Below, piece after piece: positions 1 to 8,056 of a DNA stretch of 64,000 nucleotides. Under the pieces are notes generated by a model. It saw only the letters and a program-made list of their open reading frames with translations, was not told where the DNA came from and searched no databases. Made by a program: the position numbers and the translations under genes. The stretch's first letter is position 1, and every line of letters begins with the position of its first letter. Origin of the DNA: Chitinophaga eiseniae (GTDB lineage Bacteria; Bacteroidota; Bacteroidia; Chitinophagales; Chitinophagaceae); contig NZ_JABAHZ010000003.1 in assembly GCF_012641265.1 (NCBI RefSeq), positions 620,001 through 684,000 of the forward strand, given 5' to 3'.

Positions 1-141
1 AATTTAGTTGTCACCAGGTATATCTGATTTCAGCAACGGTATAAAATGAGACAAACCAAGCCTGTCAAGGCTGAAATACAATTCAATAACCAAAATCTCC
101 AATTCATACAATAGCGCCTAACAGAACCGATTAAAGGAAGA

Positions 142-149
142 TAGCTTTG
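142..149 (+). promoter_or_regulatory. Possible Bacteroidota -7 promoter box
   Basis: TAGCTTTG fits the Bacteroidota -7 consensus TAnnTTTG and ends about 20 bases before the start of the lipoprotein gene at 169. No clear -33 TTG element lies at the expected distance, so this is a partial match. The rest of positions 1-168 shows no other feature. Confidence 0.4.
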
Positions 150-168
150 CCTGCTAAACACCAATAAC

Positions 169-717
169 ATGAATAAGATCATTGTAGTAACGGTAATGCT
201 ATTTTCTGGTCTGCTGGGCGCTTGTAAAAAAGATAAACCAGTTGCGGAAAATGTTTACGGTAACGGCCCCAAAACAACTGTTCCTGCCAGCATGCAGGGT
301 AATTGGATGTACGGTAGCTTTTCTATGACCGAATATTGGAACCAAAACCCCATGGAGTATATTGGGAACGGACTTGAAATGGCGCTCGCTTTTAAACTAA
401 ACGCCAACGGCACTTATGATCAGTATTTTACTTACAGCACTGTAAGCGGAGGAGTGGCTACTTATCACCAATCACTTACCAAAGGTACTATTGAGATTAA
501 TGAAGGAACAAAAACACTCATTACCCACGCAAACTGGTCGCATTACAAAGAAACGAAAAAGGGTCAAACAACGGCAGACCGGGACCTTACAGCAAGTGAG
601 ATTACCAAAGTAACCAACTACACCTACGAAGAAAAGACGGAGCCTAACGGCACCAAAGCGATTTACATGACGATGAACGGCACACCCGAAGCCTTGCCTT
701 TTTTGCAGCGATTTTAA
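169..717 (+). CDS. Small putative lipoprotein, unknown function
   Basis: A 182-residue protein with a lipoprotein signal peptide: a hydrophobic stretch ends in LLGAC, so Cys19 would be acylated, followed by KKDK. The mature part is polar, rich in Thr, Asn, Tyr and Gly, and looks like a compact beta-rich lipocalin-like fold, though I recognise no named family. It stands alone on the plus strand and converges on the next lipoprotein gene with a hairpin terminator between them. A TAnnTTTG-type box sits just upstream. Membrane attachment is well supported; the function is not known. Confidence 0.75.
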   Translation: MNKIIVVTVMLFSGLLGACKKDKPVAENVYGNGPKTTVPASMQGNWMYGSFSMTEYWNQNPMEYIGNGLEMALAFKLNANGTYDQYFTYSTVSGGVATYHQSLTKGTIEINEGTKTLITHANWSHYKETKKGQTTADRDLTASEITKVTNYTYEEKTEPNGTKAIYMTMNGTPEALPFLQRF

Positions 718-745
718 ATCGCTGCCCGACGAGCTAAGTTATACG

Positions 746-781
746 AGGGGAGATCGGGAAGTCTACTTCCTGATCTCCCCT
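746..781. terminator. Bidirectional hairpin terminator
   Basis: Two 16-base arms (746-761 and 766-781) pair completely with one G-U wobble around a 4-base loop. It lies between the converging genes that end at 717 (plus) and 787 (minus), so it probably ends both transcripts. Confidence 0.75.
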
Positions 782-786
782 ATAGT

Positions 787-1539
787 TTAAAGCGCTATAA
801 AACTCGCCGCAAAAGTATATCTCCCCCTGCTAAACCTGGCCGCCGTAGCAATAATCCCATATTTCCCCTCATACGAACTAAGGCCAGCTCCCAATAACTC
901 ATTATTAAATTCGTCTTTCAGAAACTCCCCTGTAGCAATATTCCTGAATTTAAATGTATACTGGATGTAAGCTCCTGTAGCATCTTTTATGGGCACCGTT
1001 ACCACATCAGGGTGTAATTTCTTTTTTGTAAACCCATGGAACACGATACCGGTTTCTACCTGTTCACCACTGGTCATATCATAATAACAAAGGTGAGCAT
1101 CTATATTTACTCCGTCTGGCTGTAATACTTCCGGAAAATTGTTGAACAGCTGAAACCTGCAGGAATCAGTACTGATAGATACCGGCCCTCCCAGAAAGCC
1201 CCGTAAGCCCAATTCTTCGCTATATCCGATCCTGAAAGCAACAGCCCCGCTAAGCGGGGTAGTGATCAAAGTGTCTACGATCAAAGTATCTGTTCCCGCT
1301 TTATAAACTGCCAGCTTTGCAGTGATCCCTCCCGGTGTCATAAAGCTGAAGGAGACATCCGCCCCAAGGGAGTCTGCTACTTTTTTACTGTTAAAATATA
1401 TATCCATGGGCAAAGTACCAGATAATGGAACAGTAGCTACCTCCACTTTACTATAATGAAACTTTTCATCCTGCATAGTCTTTTTTGAACAAGCAGCTAA
1501 AACAAGTAAAACAAACGAAAATAGTATGATTAATCTCAT
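787..1539 (-). CDS. Putative surface lipoprotein, partner of TonB receptor
   Basis: A 250-residue protein whose N-terminus is a lipoprotein signal ending LVLAAC (Cys17), followed by SKK. The remainder is beta-rich with no domain I can name. It begins 18 bases after the stop of the TonB-dependent receptor and is the last gene of the ECF sigma/FecR/receptor module. By analogy with SusD-like and HmuY-like accessory lipoproteins it may sit on the outer membrane and help bind the receptor's ligand; this is an inference from position, as it does not resemble SusD in sequence. Confidence 0.7.
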   Translation of the reverse strand: MRLIILFSFVLLVLAACSKKTMQDEKFHYSKVEVATVPLSGTLPMDIYFNSKKVADSLGADVSFSFMTPGGITAKLAVYKAGTDTLIVDTLITTPLSGAVAFRIGYSEELGLRGFLGGPVSISTDSCRFQLFNNFPEVLQPDGVNIDAHLCYYDMTSGEQVETGIVFHGFTKKKLHPDVVTVPIKDATGAYIQYTFKFRNIATGEFLKDEFNNELLGAGLSSYEGKYGIIATAARFSRGRYTFAASFIAL

Positions 1540-1557
1540 GATGGTCTGTTTTAAAAC

Positions 1558-4500
1558 TTAAAAATTATAACTGATAGTGGTACTGAATGTGCGGCCGGGA
1601 CTTGCCTCATAATCTATCAAATCGCCTTTCTGATATAGCAGTTGTTTGGTAGACGGTGTTTTGGTACCGGCGCCTATTGCCGGATCAACGTAAAAATTCC
1701 TGTATACGAGTGACCGGCTATTTAATAGATTGGAAGCATTGATGCGCAATTGCATTTTCTGTTTCAGCAGTTTAATAGAAAGCTGGGCATCCAGGCCTTC
1801 CAATGGACGCTCAAACAAGGATTCCCTGTAATACAGGGCAGGCCTGAACATGCGGTTGGAAACATAGTTATAGCTGAAACTAAGGGATACCGGTCGCGCA
1901 TCATAATAAACCCCTGCATTTACGATATAGTTGCTGGCGCCAGTCTGAGGCCTATTCTCTTCTGGCCCGGTTGTTTCAACTGGCTGTATCTTTAGCGGGT
2001 TTGTGGGATCCAGCAGATTATAGTTAACACTCATCGGCACCACCTTGGCATCCAGCCAGGTGAAATTGCCATATAACGTGATATTCCTAAGCACCGACAC
2101 CTTCGTAAAGGCCAATGATTTTCTTACCTCTGCTTCTATTCCCTTATTATCGGCAGATCTATTGTTCCTTAGCTCATAGATCCTGTTATCGCCTTGCTTA
2201 TAGATCTCCATCGGGTAATTCAACTTTTTATAGAAGAACGATACAGATATTACTTCCCCAGGCCCAGGGTACCACTCATAACGAAAATCATAATGGTGCA
2301 GCAAAGTGGAACGCACAGGCGTTACGCTCAGGTAAGTACCTCCCAATTCAAAATCGTATTCCCTGAAGAAAGACATTTCCCGCAAATCCGGCCGTATAAT
2401 GCTTTTTGAATAGGCAAGGCGTAAATTCATACCAGAATTGAGATTGTAAGTAAGGTTAGCAGACGGGAAAAAATTCAGATTCGGTTCCCGGTTCTTCAGT
2501 TCGCTGTAATCGAACTTATTATTTCCTCCCCTGCCCTTGTTGATGCCGGCAAACAGCGAATCCAACACCTGGTTCACACCATTCAGGTTATAATATTCCG
2601 CCCTTATACCCCATACCAGTCGCAGCTTATTCCCAATCCTATTGTCCATCATGACATATCCTGCGTGCAGACTGGCCGTTTTGTGCAAATCATCGCCAAA
2701 TTCATCATAGCTGATATGCTTGCCATCAGGATGCAGCGTTGGTTCAAAATATTCGGTCAGCGGCTGATACTGCCCGGTATTATAACCTGAGCCTGTATTT
2801 AATACCCAAAACAAACGATCTTTATTCCAACCAGCATAACCCACTTTTAAACTGTTCTGGAAATTGAGCGCTTTGATATTGAAACGAAAAGGGGTTATCA
2901 GGTCTATGTTCCAGTTATAATTCTTTTCAAAAGCCCTGCTCCAGGTGCGCAAAGCCCCATCTCCTTCTGCTCCCTGTGCATCCTTTATACTGAAATCCAC
3001 CAGTTCAAAGGGACTATCCTTTCCGCTATTTAAATAATTGGCATTCATTACATGATTATCCGGCCGCTGTTTGTCCAGTGTGGTAAAACTTCCGTTCCAT
3101 CGCAGGGTGATGCCGTTCCTGGTCAACAAATGCTCCCCTTTTAATTGTTGCTGCCATAAGCTGGTTTGCGTGAAGAGATCGAAATACCCCACCGCATCTC
3201 CTACCGGCTCATTTCTCCCGGTTCCAAATATCAGCTGCTGGTCCAGCGTACGGAGGAAAAGCGTTTGCCAGGAAATTTTGTGCCTCGCTGTACTATATCC
3301 AATGCCGGCAAGCGCTCCCAGGTTAGTAGTAAATCCATATCGCTGCCCGTGAAACGCGGCCCATTCTCCCGAGGTGCTATCCTTGCCTTCATACCCACCC
3401 CTCGACATCCGAACATCTTGCGTCTGCCAGGTATTACGATAGGTTAAAGATGCCATCAGTCCCAGTTTTTGTCCGTTTTTAAACGGGATCACCCTTCCTC
3501 CCGCTACCTGGTAATTTTGAGAAGGGTTCGGTGTATAGTTATATAATGCCCAGTTATTGGAAAATGAGGCGGGGCTAAAAGCTGCTTCTATATCGCTTCT
3601 ACTCTTCCAGTCCGTACGGCCCATCAGCTTACGGTCACCAGGAATGCCACCGCCATATTGTTTATTGCCGATTAGCAGCCCCTTAAAATCTCTCCCGGTT
3701 GTTTTATCATTAAAACTTCCACCGGCCGAAACAGACAAAAAATTCTCCGAAGGAATAGCGGCCGTATTTACCGTCACCAATCCCCCTCCAAACTCCGCGC
3801 TCATATCAGGCGTAATTGTTTTATACACCACCACATTATCCACCAGGTTGGACGGAATAATATCAAAGGAAAATTGTTTCCTGTTCAGTTCTGTGGAAGG
3901 CATCAACTGGCCATTCAGCATAGAGCCGTTATACCGTTCACTTAACCCGCGCACTACCACATTTTTATTATCCACCATGGCAACACCACTTACCCTTTTC
4001 AATACTTCGCCAATATTCTTGTCTGGCGTTCTGGCGATCTGCTCTGCGCTGATACCATCTGATAATGCAGCGCTATTCTTTTGCCGGGCATATAAGGCAG
4101 CTACCCCTTCTTTGTTTGCGGCAGCAGTGACAGTGACCACCTGCAATTGCCCTTTTGCCCTTTTCAGGGTTGTGTTCAATTCAACGTGGTCTTTCACCTC
4201 AAAGTCTGTAATGCGTTTTCTATCATACCCTACAGAGCTGATTTCCACTGTATATTTCCCTGCTGGTACTTTCAGGGTAAAAGCCCCGTCAATACCCGCT
4301 GTTATGCCCAGGTTGTCGATGCGAACAGTGGCTCCGATGATCGGCTCGTTATTCTGTTCGTCTATGATCCTTCCGGTAATACTGCTTTCATGTCCCTGTT
4401 TTTTCTGATAGAGTACAATAGCCCCTCCTGCTTCCTTATAGCCAACGGAGGTGTGCTGTAGCAGGAAATCAAGGACCTCCGTTAATGGGACCTGGTTAAA

Positions 4501-4713
4501 ACTCCGGGCCTGGATAGCCCATTGCTGCAGGTTCAGGCTGCGCCCATCATACACAATGTTCACCGGGCAGGCCTCTTTAAGTTGTTGCATAGCTGCATCC
4601 GTTCTCATGGCAGCAAAGCGGATCGATAATTTCATTTTACCGGGCGATTGCGCGTAAACGCCGGCAGTGCATACTAATACCAAAAGGTATAGCAGCATTT
4701 GTTTTTTGTTCAT
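1558..4713 (-). CDS. STN-containing TonB-dependent outer-membrane receptor
   Basis: About 1051 residues from the chosen start MNKKQM. Order: signal peptide ending VYAQ; an STN (secretin/TonB short N-terminal) domain around residues 28-95; a carboxypeptidase-regulatory-like beta sandwich around 110-185 (TGRIIDEQNNEPIIGA); a plug domain around 200-330 (IGEVLKRVSG, VVVRGLSERY); then a long beta barrel ending in Phe. It lacks the SusC signature seen in the other two receptors here and is closer to siderophore-type receptors. The reading frame extends 23 codons upstream to 4782, but only the internal Met precedes a proper signal peptide. The STN domain together with upstream FecR and ECF sigma genes indicates trans-envelope signalling plus uptake; the ligand is unknown. 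Confidence 0.9.
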   Translation of the reverse strand: MNKKQMLLYLLVLVCTAGVYAQSPGKMKLSIRFAAMRTDAAMQQLKEACPVNIVYDGRSLNLQQWAIQARSFNQVPLTEVLDFLLQHTSVGYKEAGGAIVLYQKKQGHESSITGRIIDEQNNEPIIGATVRIDNLGITAGIDGAFTLKVPAGKYTVEISSVGYDRKRITDFEVKDHVELNTTLKRAKGQLQVVTVTAAANKEGVAALYARQKNSAALSDGISAEQIARTPDKNIGEVLKRVSGVAMVDNKNVVVRGLSERYNGSMLNGQLMPSTELNRKQFSFDIIPSNLVDNVVVYKTITPDMSAEFGGGLVTVNTAAIPSENFLSVSAGGSFNDKTTGRDFKGLLIGNKQYGGGIPGDRKLMGRTDWKSRSDIEAAFSPASFSNNWALYNYTPNPSQNYQVAGGRVIPFKNGQKLGLMASLTYRNTWQTQDVRMSRGGYEGKDSTSGEWAAFHGQRYGFTTNLGALAGIGYSTARHKISWQTLFLRTLDQQLIFGTGRNEPVGDAVGYFDLFTQTSLWQQQLKGEHLLTRNGITLRWNGSFTTLDKQRPDNHVMNANYLNSGKDSPFELVDFSIKDAQGAEGDGALRTWSRAFEKNYNWNIDLITPFRFNIKALNFQNSLKVGYAGWNKDRLFWVLNTGSGYNTGQYQPLTEYFEPTLHPDGKHISYDEFGDDLHKTASLHAGYVMMDNRIGNKLRLVWGIRAEYYNLNGVNQVLDSLFAGINKGRGGNNKFDYSELKNREPNLNFFPSANLTYNLNSGMNLRLAYSKSIIRPDLREMSFFREYDFELGGTYLSVTPVRSTLLHHYDFRYEWYPGPGEVISVSFFYKKLNYPMEIYKQGDNRIYELRNNRSADNKGIEAEVRKSLAFTKVSVLRNITLYGNFTWLDAKVVPMSVNYNLLDPTNPLKIQPVETTGPEENRPQTGASNYIVNAGVYYDARPVSLSFSYNYVSNRMFRPALYYRESLFERPLEGLDAQLSIKLLKQKMQLRINASNLLNSRSLVYRNFYVDPAIGAGTKTPSTKQLLYQKGDLIDYEASPGRTFSTTISYNF

Positions 4714-4777
4714 ATCTTCATGTTTAGTTTTAAATGGTAATGCTCCATAGTCCAAAACAGGCATTACCAAAACGTTT

Positions 4778-4806
4778 AGCAAATCCCGTTACCAGCGGGA
4801 TTTGCT
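4778..4806. terminator. Hairpin between fecR and the receptor gene
   Basis: Perfect 11-base arms (4778-4788 and 4796-4806) with a 7-base loop lie directly after the FecR stop and about 65 bases before the receptor start. There is no clean T-run on the minus strand, so it may be a weak terminator, an attenuator or an mRNA-processing hairpin that sets different levels for regulator and receptor. Confidence 0.5.
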
Positions 4807-4807
4807 G

Positions 4808-5737
4808 TTAATAGAAAATAATGTTATTAGCTTCCTTTTTATACCGGATGTGATGCACTTCTATCAGTGCTTTGATAATATCCTCTACCGGCGTGCGGAT
4901 AAAGAATTTGGCGTCATAGCGTTGTTGAAGGATATGCTGATTATCTGAAGTGAGTGTTACACCGTAAATTTCCTGCAACTCATCCGCCAGTTCGGCAAAA
5001 CTGGCCGACTCCAGCAATAACACGCCCTTCCGCCAAGCCAGTGCCTGGCGCCAATAAAGGCTGTCTGAAACAAAGCGGTGATTTGTACGGTTCCATTGCA
5101 GCCGCATATGCTGCGTAAGTTCCTGCAAGACTTTATCCTTATCGCTTACCTGTACACGGCCCTGTTCTACCCATACCTGTACCTCCTGGTTTTGTGCATA
5201 CGAGCGTACCGTGAAAACGGTACCCAATACTTTTGTTTGCAGTTGATCAGTATTGACGACAAAGGGATAGGTAGTATTTTTTTGCACTTCAAAACAGGCC
5301 TCACCGTTCAATAGCTCCAGCTCCCTGTCCTTTACTCCGTAATTAGCGCTGTAGCGCACGGTAGTACCTGGTTTGAGCCATACGATAGAGCTATCCGGTA
5401 ACAATACCTGTTTTACTGTTCCATGGGGCGCAGCGATGGTATAATAAACAGGCGGCCGCTGCTGATGCCGCACTAACCATAAACCGGCGAGCAGGAGCAC
5501 TGTTATGCTCGCCGCGGCCATCCACCGGATTTCCACAATCCCTCTCCGGGTGGTCCGGTTAACATGCGCCAATACGTATGCCTGTAAGCTGCTTTTAATG
5601 GCCTCTTTTTTACCTTGCTCATTCCAGAGATCAAGCGGCGCTGTATCATCTATTGAATGATACCATTTGTCGATGACTGCATCTTCTCGGTCGCTCGTTT
5701 TTCCCCGTAAAAAGCGGCGTAATAATTTTAATGACAT
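4808..5737 (-). CDS. FecR-family anti-sigma factor
   Basis: 309 residues. The cytoplasmic N-terminal part (about 1-70) would hold the sigma factor. One membrane helix follows (around 72-90, ASITVLLLAGLW). The periplasmic FecR domain spans about 100-200 with the typical GTVKQVLLPDSSIVWL and ELLNGEACFEV blocks. A C-terminal DUF4974/STN-like domain (about 245-309) ends VEDIIKALIEVHHI. In this family the C-terminus contacts the STN domain of the receptor and relays ligand occupancy to the sigma factor. It lies between its ECF sigma gene and the receptor gene, on the same strand. Confidence 0.92.
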   Translation of the reverse strand: MSLKLLRRFLRGKTSDREDAVIDKWYHSIDDTAPLDLWNEQGKKEAIKSSLQAYVLAHVNRTTRRGIVEIRWMAAASITVLLLAGLWLVRHQQRPPVYYTIAAPHGTVKQVLLPDSSIVWLKPGTTVRYSANYGVKDRELELLNGEACFEVQKNTTYPFVVNTDQLQTKVLGTVFTVRSYAQNQEVQVWVEQGRVQVSDKDKVLQELTQHMRLQWNRTNHRFVSDSLYWRQALAWRKGVLLLESASFAELADELQEIYGVTLTSDNQHILQQRYDAKFFIRTPVEDIIKALIEVHHIRYKKEANNIIFY

Positions 5738-5822
5738 CCGGTCTGTTCCTCCTTTGATGTATACATACCGAAAGGAACAGGCAGTACTATATGTTCAATG
5801 TTACCAAATTGTGAATTGATTA

Positions 5823-6392
5823 TCACATGAAAGGAAGGAAGAAAGCCCGGTGCTGTAAACGGCTTCGTAAACGCTTCAAAGCCGTATGGAGCTGATTCTT
5901 TACGGTTTGTTCCGAGAGGGAAAGGCGCATGGCAATTTCCCTGATGGATAGTTCCTGTTCCCGGCTGAGGATAAAAATTTCCCGCATCCTGCCGGGCATG
6001 TTAGCCACTTCAAGACGTATGGTTTGTTGTAGCTGATCAAATTCCTGCCAGTCCTGCTCATAATTTTTCTCCTCATCAGGTATGTTGAATACCGATAACG
6101 GAAGTTCCATTACACCTTTTTTAGCAGAACGGTAAAGATGGCGGACAATACTGTATTTCAGCGCAGTTAACAAATAAGGGGCCAGGTTTTGGGTAACCTG
6201 TATATGATGACGGTGATCCCAGCAATGAATAAAAATGTTCTGGACAATTTCTTTTGCCTGGGATTCATCTTTCAGCCTGCGGTAAGCAATACTGAACATT
6301 TCTTCCCAATACTTTTCAAATAAGGGGGTAAACGCAGCCGGATCGTCTTGTGTAACTTTATCCCAAAATTCCTTATCTGATACTATTGACAT
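5823..6392 (-). CDS. ECF-type RNA polymerase sigma factor
   Basis: 189 residues with the two-domain ECF layout: region 2 at about 20-90 (FTPLFEKYWEEMFSIAYRRL, QAKEIVQNIFIHCW) and region 4 at about 125-178 (LSIREIAMRLSLSEQTVKNQL, the helix-turn-helix). Residues typical of the FecR-linked Bacteroidota ECF group are present. It is first in a module with FecR (85 bases downstream), a TonB receptor and a lipoprotein, and presumably drives that operon when FecR releases it. Confidence 0.93.
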   Translation of the reverse strand: MSIVSDKEFWDKVTQDDPAAFTPLFEKYWEEMFSIAYRRLKDESQAKEIVQNIFIHCWDHRHHIQVTQNLAPYLLTALKYSIVRHLYRSAKKGVMELPLSVFNIPDEEKNYEQDWQEFDQLQQTIRLEVANMPGRMREIFILSREQELSIREIAMRLSLSEQTVKNQLHTALKRLRSRLQHRAFFLPFM

Positions 6393-6572
6393 GGAGTGGT
6401 GAAGTGATTGGCGCGAAAGTATAGTAAATATATTAAGAGGATGTTAACGATAGATGAAAAAGAAGACCATTACCTCCAACTATCGCCAGCTAACAGCATC
6501 CTGTTTGCAGAAAAGATATTGCGTATATTAGGTAATTAGCGATAATGTTATCAAGTTCACATCTTCAATGAT

Positions 6573-7922
6573 ATGACCATACCGCAAAAGACAAAAATTC
6601 TTGTTACACTATATGTGATGGCAATTATTACGCTGTCTTTGATGTTACTTACGATGATGTTCCTGAAATTCCCGATAAATGGAACAACTGCTGGAAAAAC
6701 TATCCTGACCCTGAATGGTCCCTGGAAATTTAAAACGGGAGATAATCAACAATGGGCGCAGTCTGACTTTAATGATACAGACTGGGAAACCATTGATCTT
6801 ACTGCACCTGCGGGAGCCCATGATGGCGATGTAGGCCTCTCCGGCTATGTACCGGGATGGACCGCCAGGGGGTATCCCACCTATTCAGGTTACGCCTGGT
6901 ACCGCATGAAAGTTTCGTTGGATAGTGTAAAAAAAAACAACATCGCGTTAGCTGGACCACCCGCTATTGATGATGCCTATCAACTATTCATTAATGGAAC
7001 ACTATCAGGCAATGCAGGAGATTTCTCCGGTAAAGTTCCCATAACCTTTAGTATACAACCCCGCATGTTCCTGTTGCCGGAAAGTGTAAAAGCAGACAGC
7101 AATATTACCATTGCTTTCCGGGTGTGGATGAGTGCTGCTACCTTGTCACAGGCCACTGATGCGGGAGGCATTCACATTGCACCGGAGCTTGGAGAAAAAA
7201 GTAGCATCGAATCGAAATACAGGTTCCAATGGAAACAAACCATCAAAGGCTATATCGTAGAGATAGTGGAGCCTGTAATATTTATCCTGCTGGCCATATC
7301 CCTGTTTTTGCTGTTTAGGGACCAAAAACCCCGCTCCTGTAAATGGTTTATTTTGGCGTTAGTCCTGCTGGCATTAGTACGTGCCAATCAAGCTATTTAC
7401 TTCTGGCTACAAATAGAAAGTACGCGTCAATACGATATCCTGACAACTGTTCTCCTGCGACCGTTGATACTTGGCAGTTGGCTGATGGCCTGGTGGGAAT
7501 GGTATGAACTGCGCCAGCCAAAATGGATACCTCCAATGATTGCTGTCCTTACTTTGATCTACATAGGAACTCAACTGCTGGGACTTCCATGGATATCAGG
7601 TTCAATTGATGATACACTTTTTCAAAAACTGGCCGACTATACACGCCTGTTATTTGTTCCTTTGATGCTATTTATTATCTGCCGGGGAATCCTTCGTCAG
7701 GAGCGGAAAGAATGGTTAGTCTTATTGGCGATATTATCGGTATCAATAGGTCTCTTCTCACAGGAATTCGCTAAGCTGCATATTATTCCCGGCATTTGGT
7801 TTCCCTATGGAGTGGGGGTATCAACAACACAATACGCCTATGCCGCTTTCGCATTAGTGATGTACATAATATTAATTCAAAGAAATCGAAAAGTATTTGC
7901 CGCTGTTTATCGGGAACGATAG
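6573..7922 (+). CDS. Membrane receptor-like protein: jelly-roll domain plus multi-TM, no output domain
   Basis: 449 residues. One N-terminal membrane helix (about 9-32) is followed by an extracytoplasmic beta domain (about 40-205) resembling the sugar-binding jelly roll of family 2 glycosidases (LNGPWKFKTGD, FNDTDWETIDL, YAWYRMKVSL). About seven hydrophobic helices follow (about 225-440), ending at RNRKVFAAVYRER. The layout matches 7TM-DISM-type sensors, which usually continue into a histidine kinase, PP2C or cyclase domain, but here the protein stops right after the last helix. I see no frameshifted remnant downstream. It may signal through a partner protein or be a non-signalling membrane protein. 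It converges with the usher-like gene, and no strong terminator is visible in the 134 bases between them. Confidence 0.75.
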   Translation: MTIPQKTKILVTLYVMAIITLSLMLLTMMFLKFPINGTTAGKTILTLNGPWKFKTGDNQQWAQSDFNDTDWETIDLTAPAGAHDGDVGLSGYVPGWTARGYPTYSGYAWYRMKVSLDSVKKNNIALAGPPAIDDAYQLFINGTLSGNAGDFSGKVPITFSIQPRMFLLPESVKADSNITIAFRVWMSAATLSQATDAGGIHIAPELGEKSSIESKYRFQWKQTIKGYIVEIVEPVIFILLAISLFLLFRDQKPRSCKWFILALVLLALVRANQAIYFWLQIESTRQYDILTTVLLRPLILGSWLMAWWEWYELRQPKWIPPMIAVLTLIYIGTQLLGLPWISGSIDDTLFQKLADYTRLLFVPLMLFIICRGILRQERKEWLVLLAILSVSIGLFSQEFAKLHIIPGIWFPYGVGVSTTQYAYAAFALVMYIILIQRNRKVFAAVYRER

Positions 7923-8056
7923 ACCGATTTATATTTCCTTCTTTTCTACTCCCTCAAATTGAATCTGGAAAAATTTTGCATAAATCTCCATTTGTTCCTG
8001 CGAAGCCTACCACCGCCGCTACGGAATAAGCAAGACGGTGCCTTCTATACTCACCA

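Noticed and set aside
3557..4408. A 283-residue plus-strand frame antisense to the first TonB receptor
   Set aside because: It lies wholly inside a gene with clear receptor domains, and its own translation shows no domain.
4714..4782. Upstream 23-codon extension of the first TonB receptor
   Set aside because: The extension overlaps the hairpin region after fecR, and a signal peptide starts only at the internal Met.
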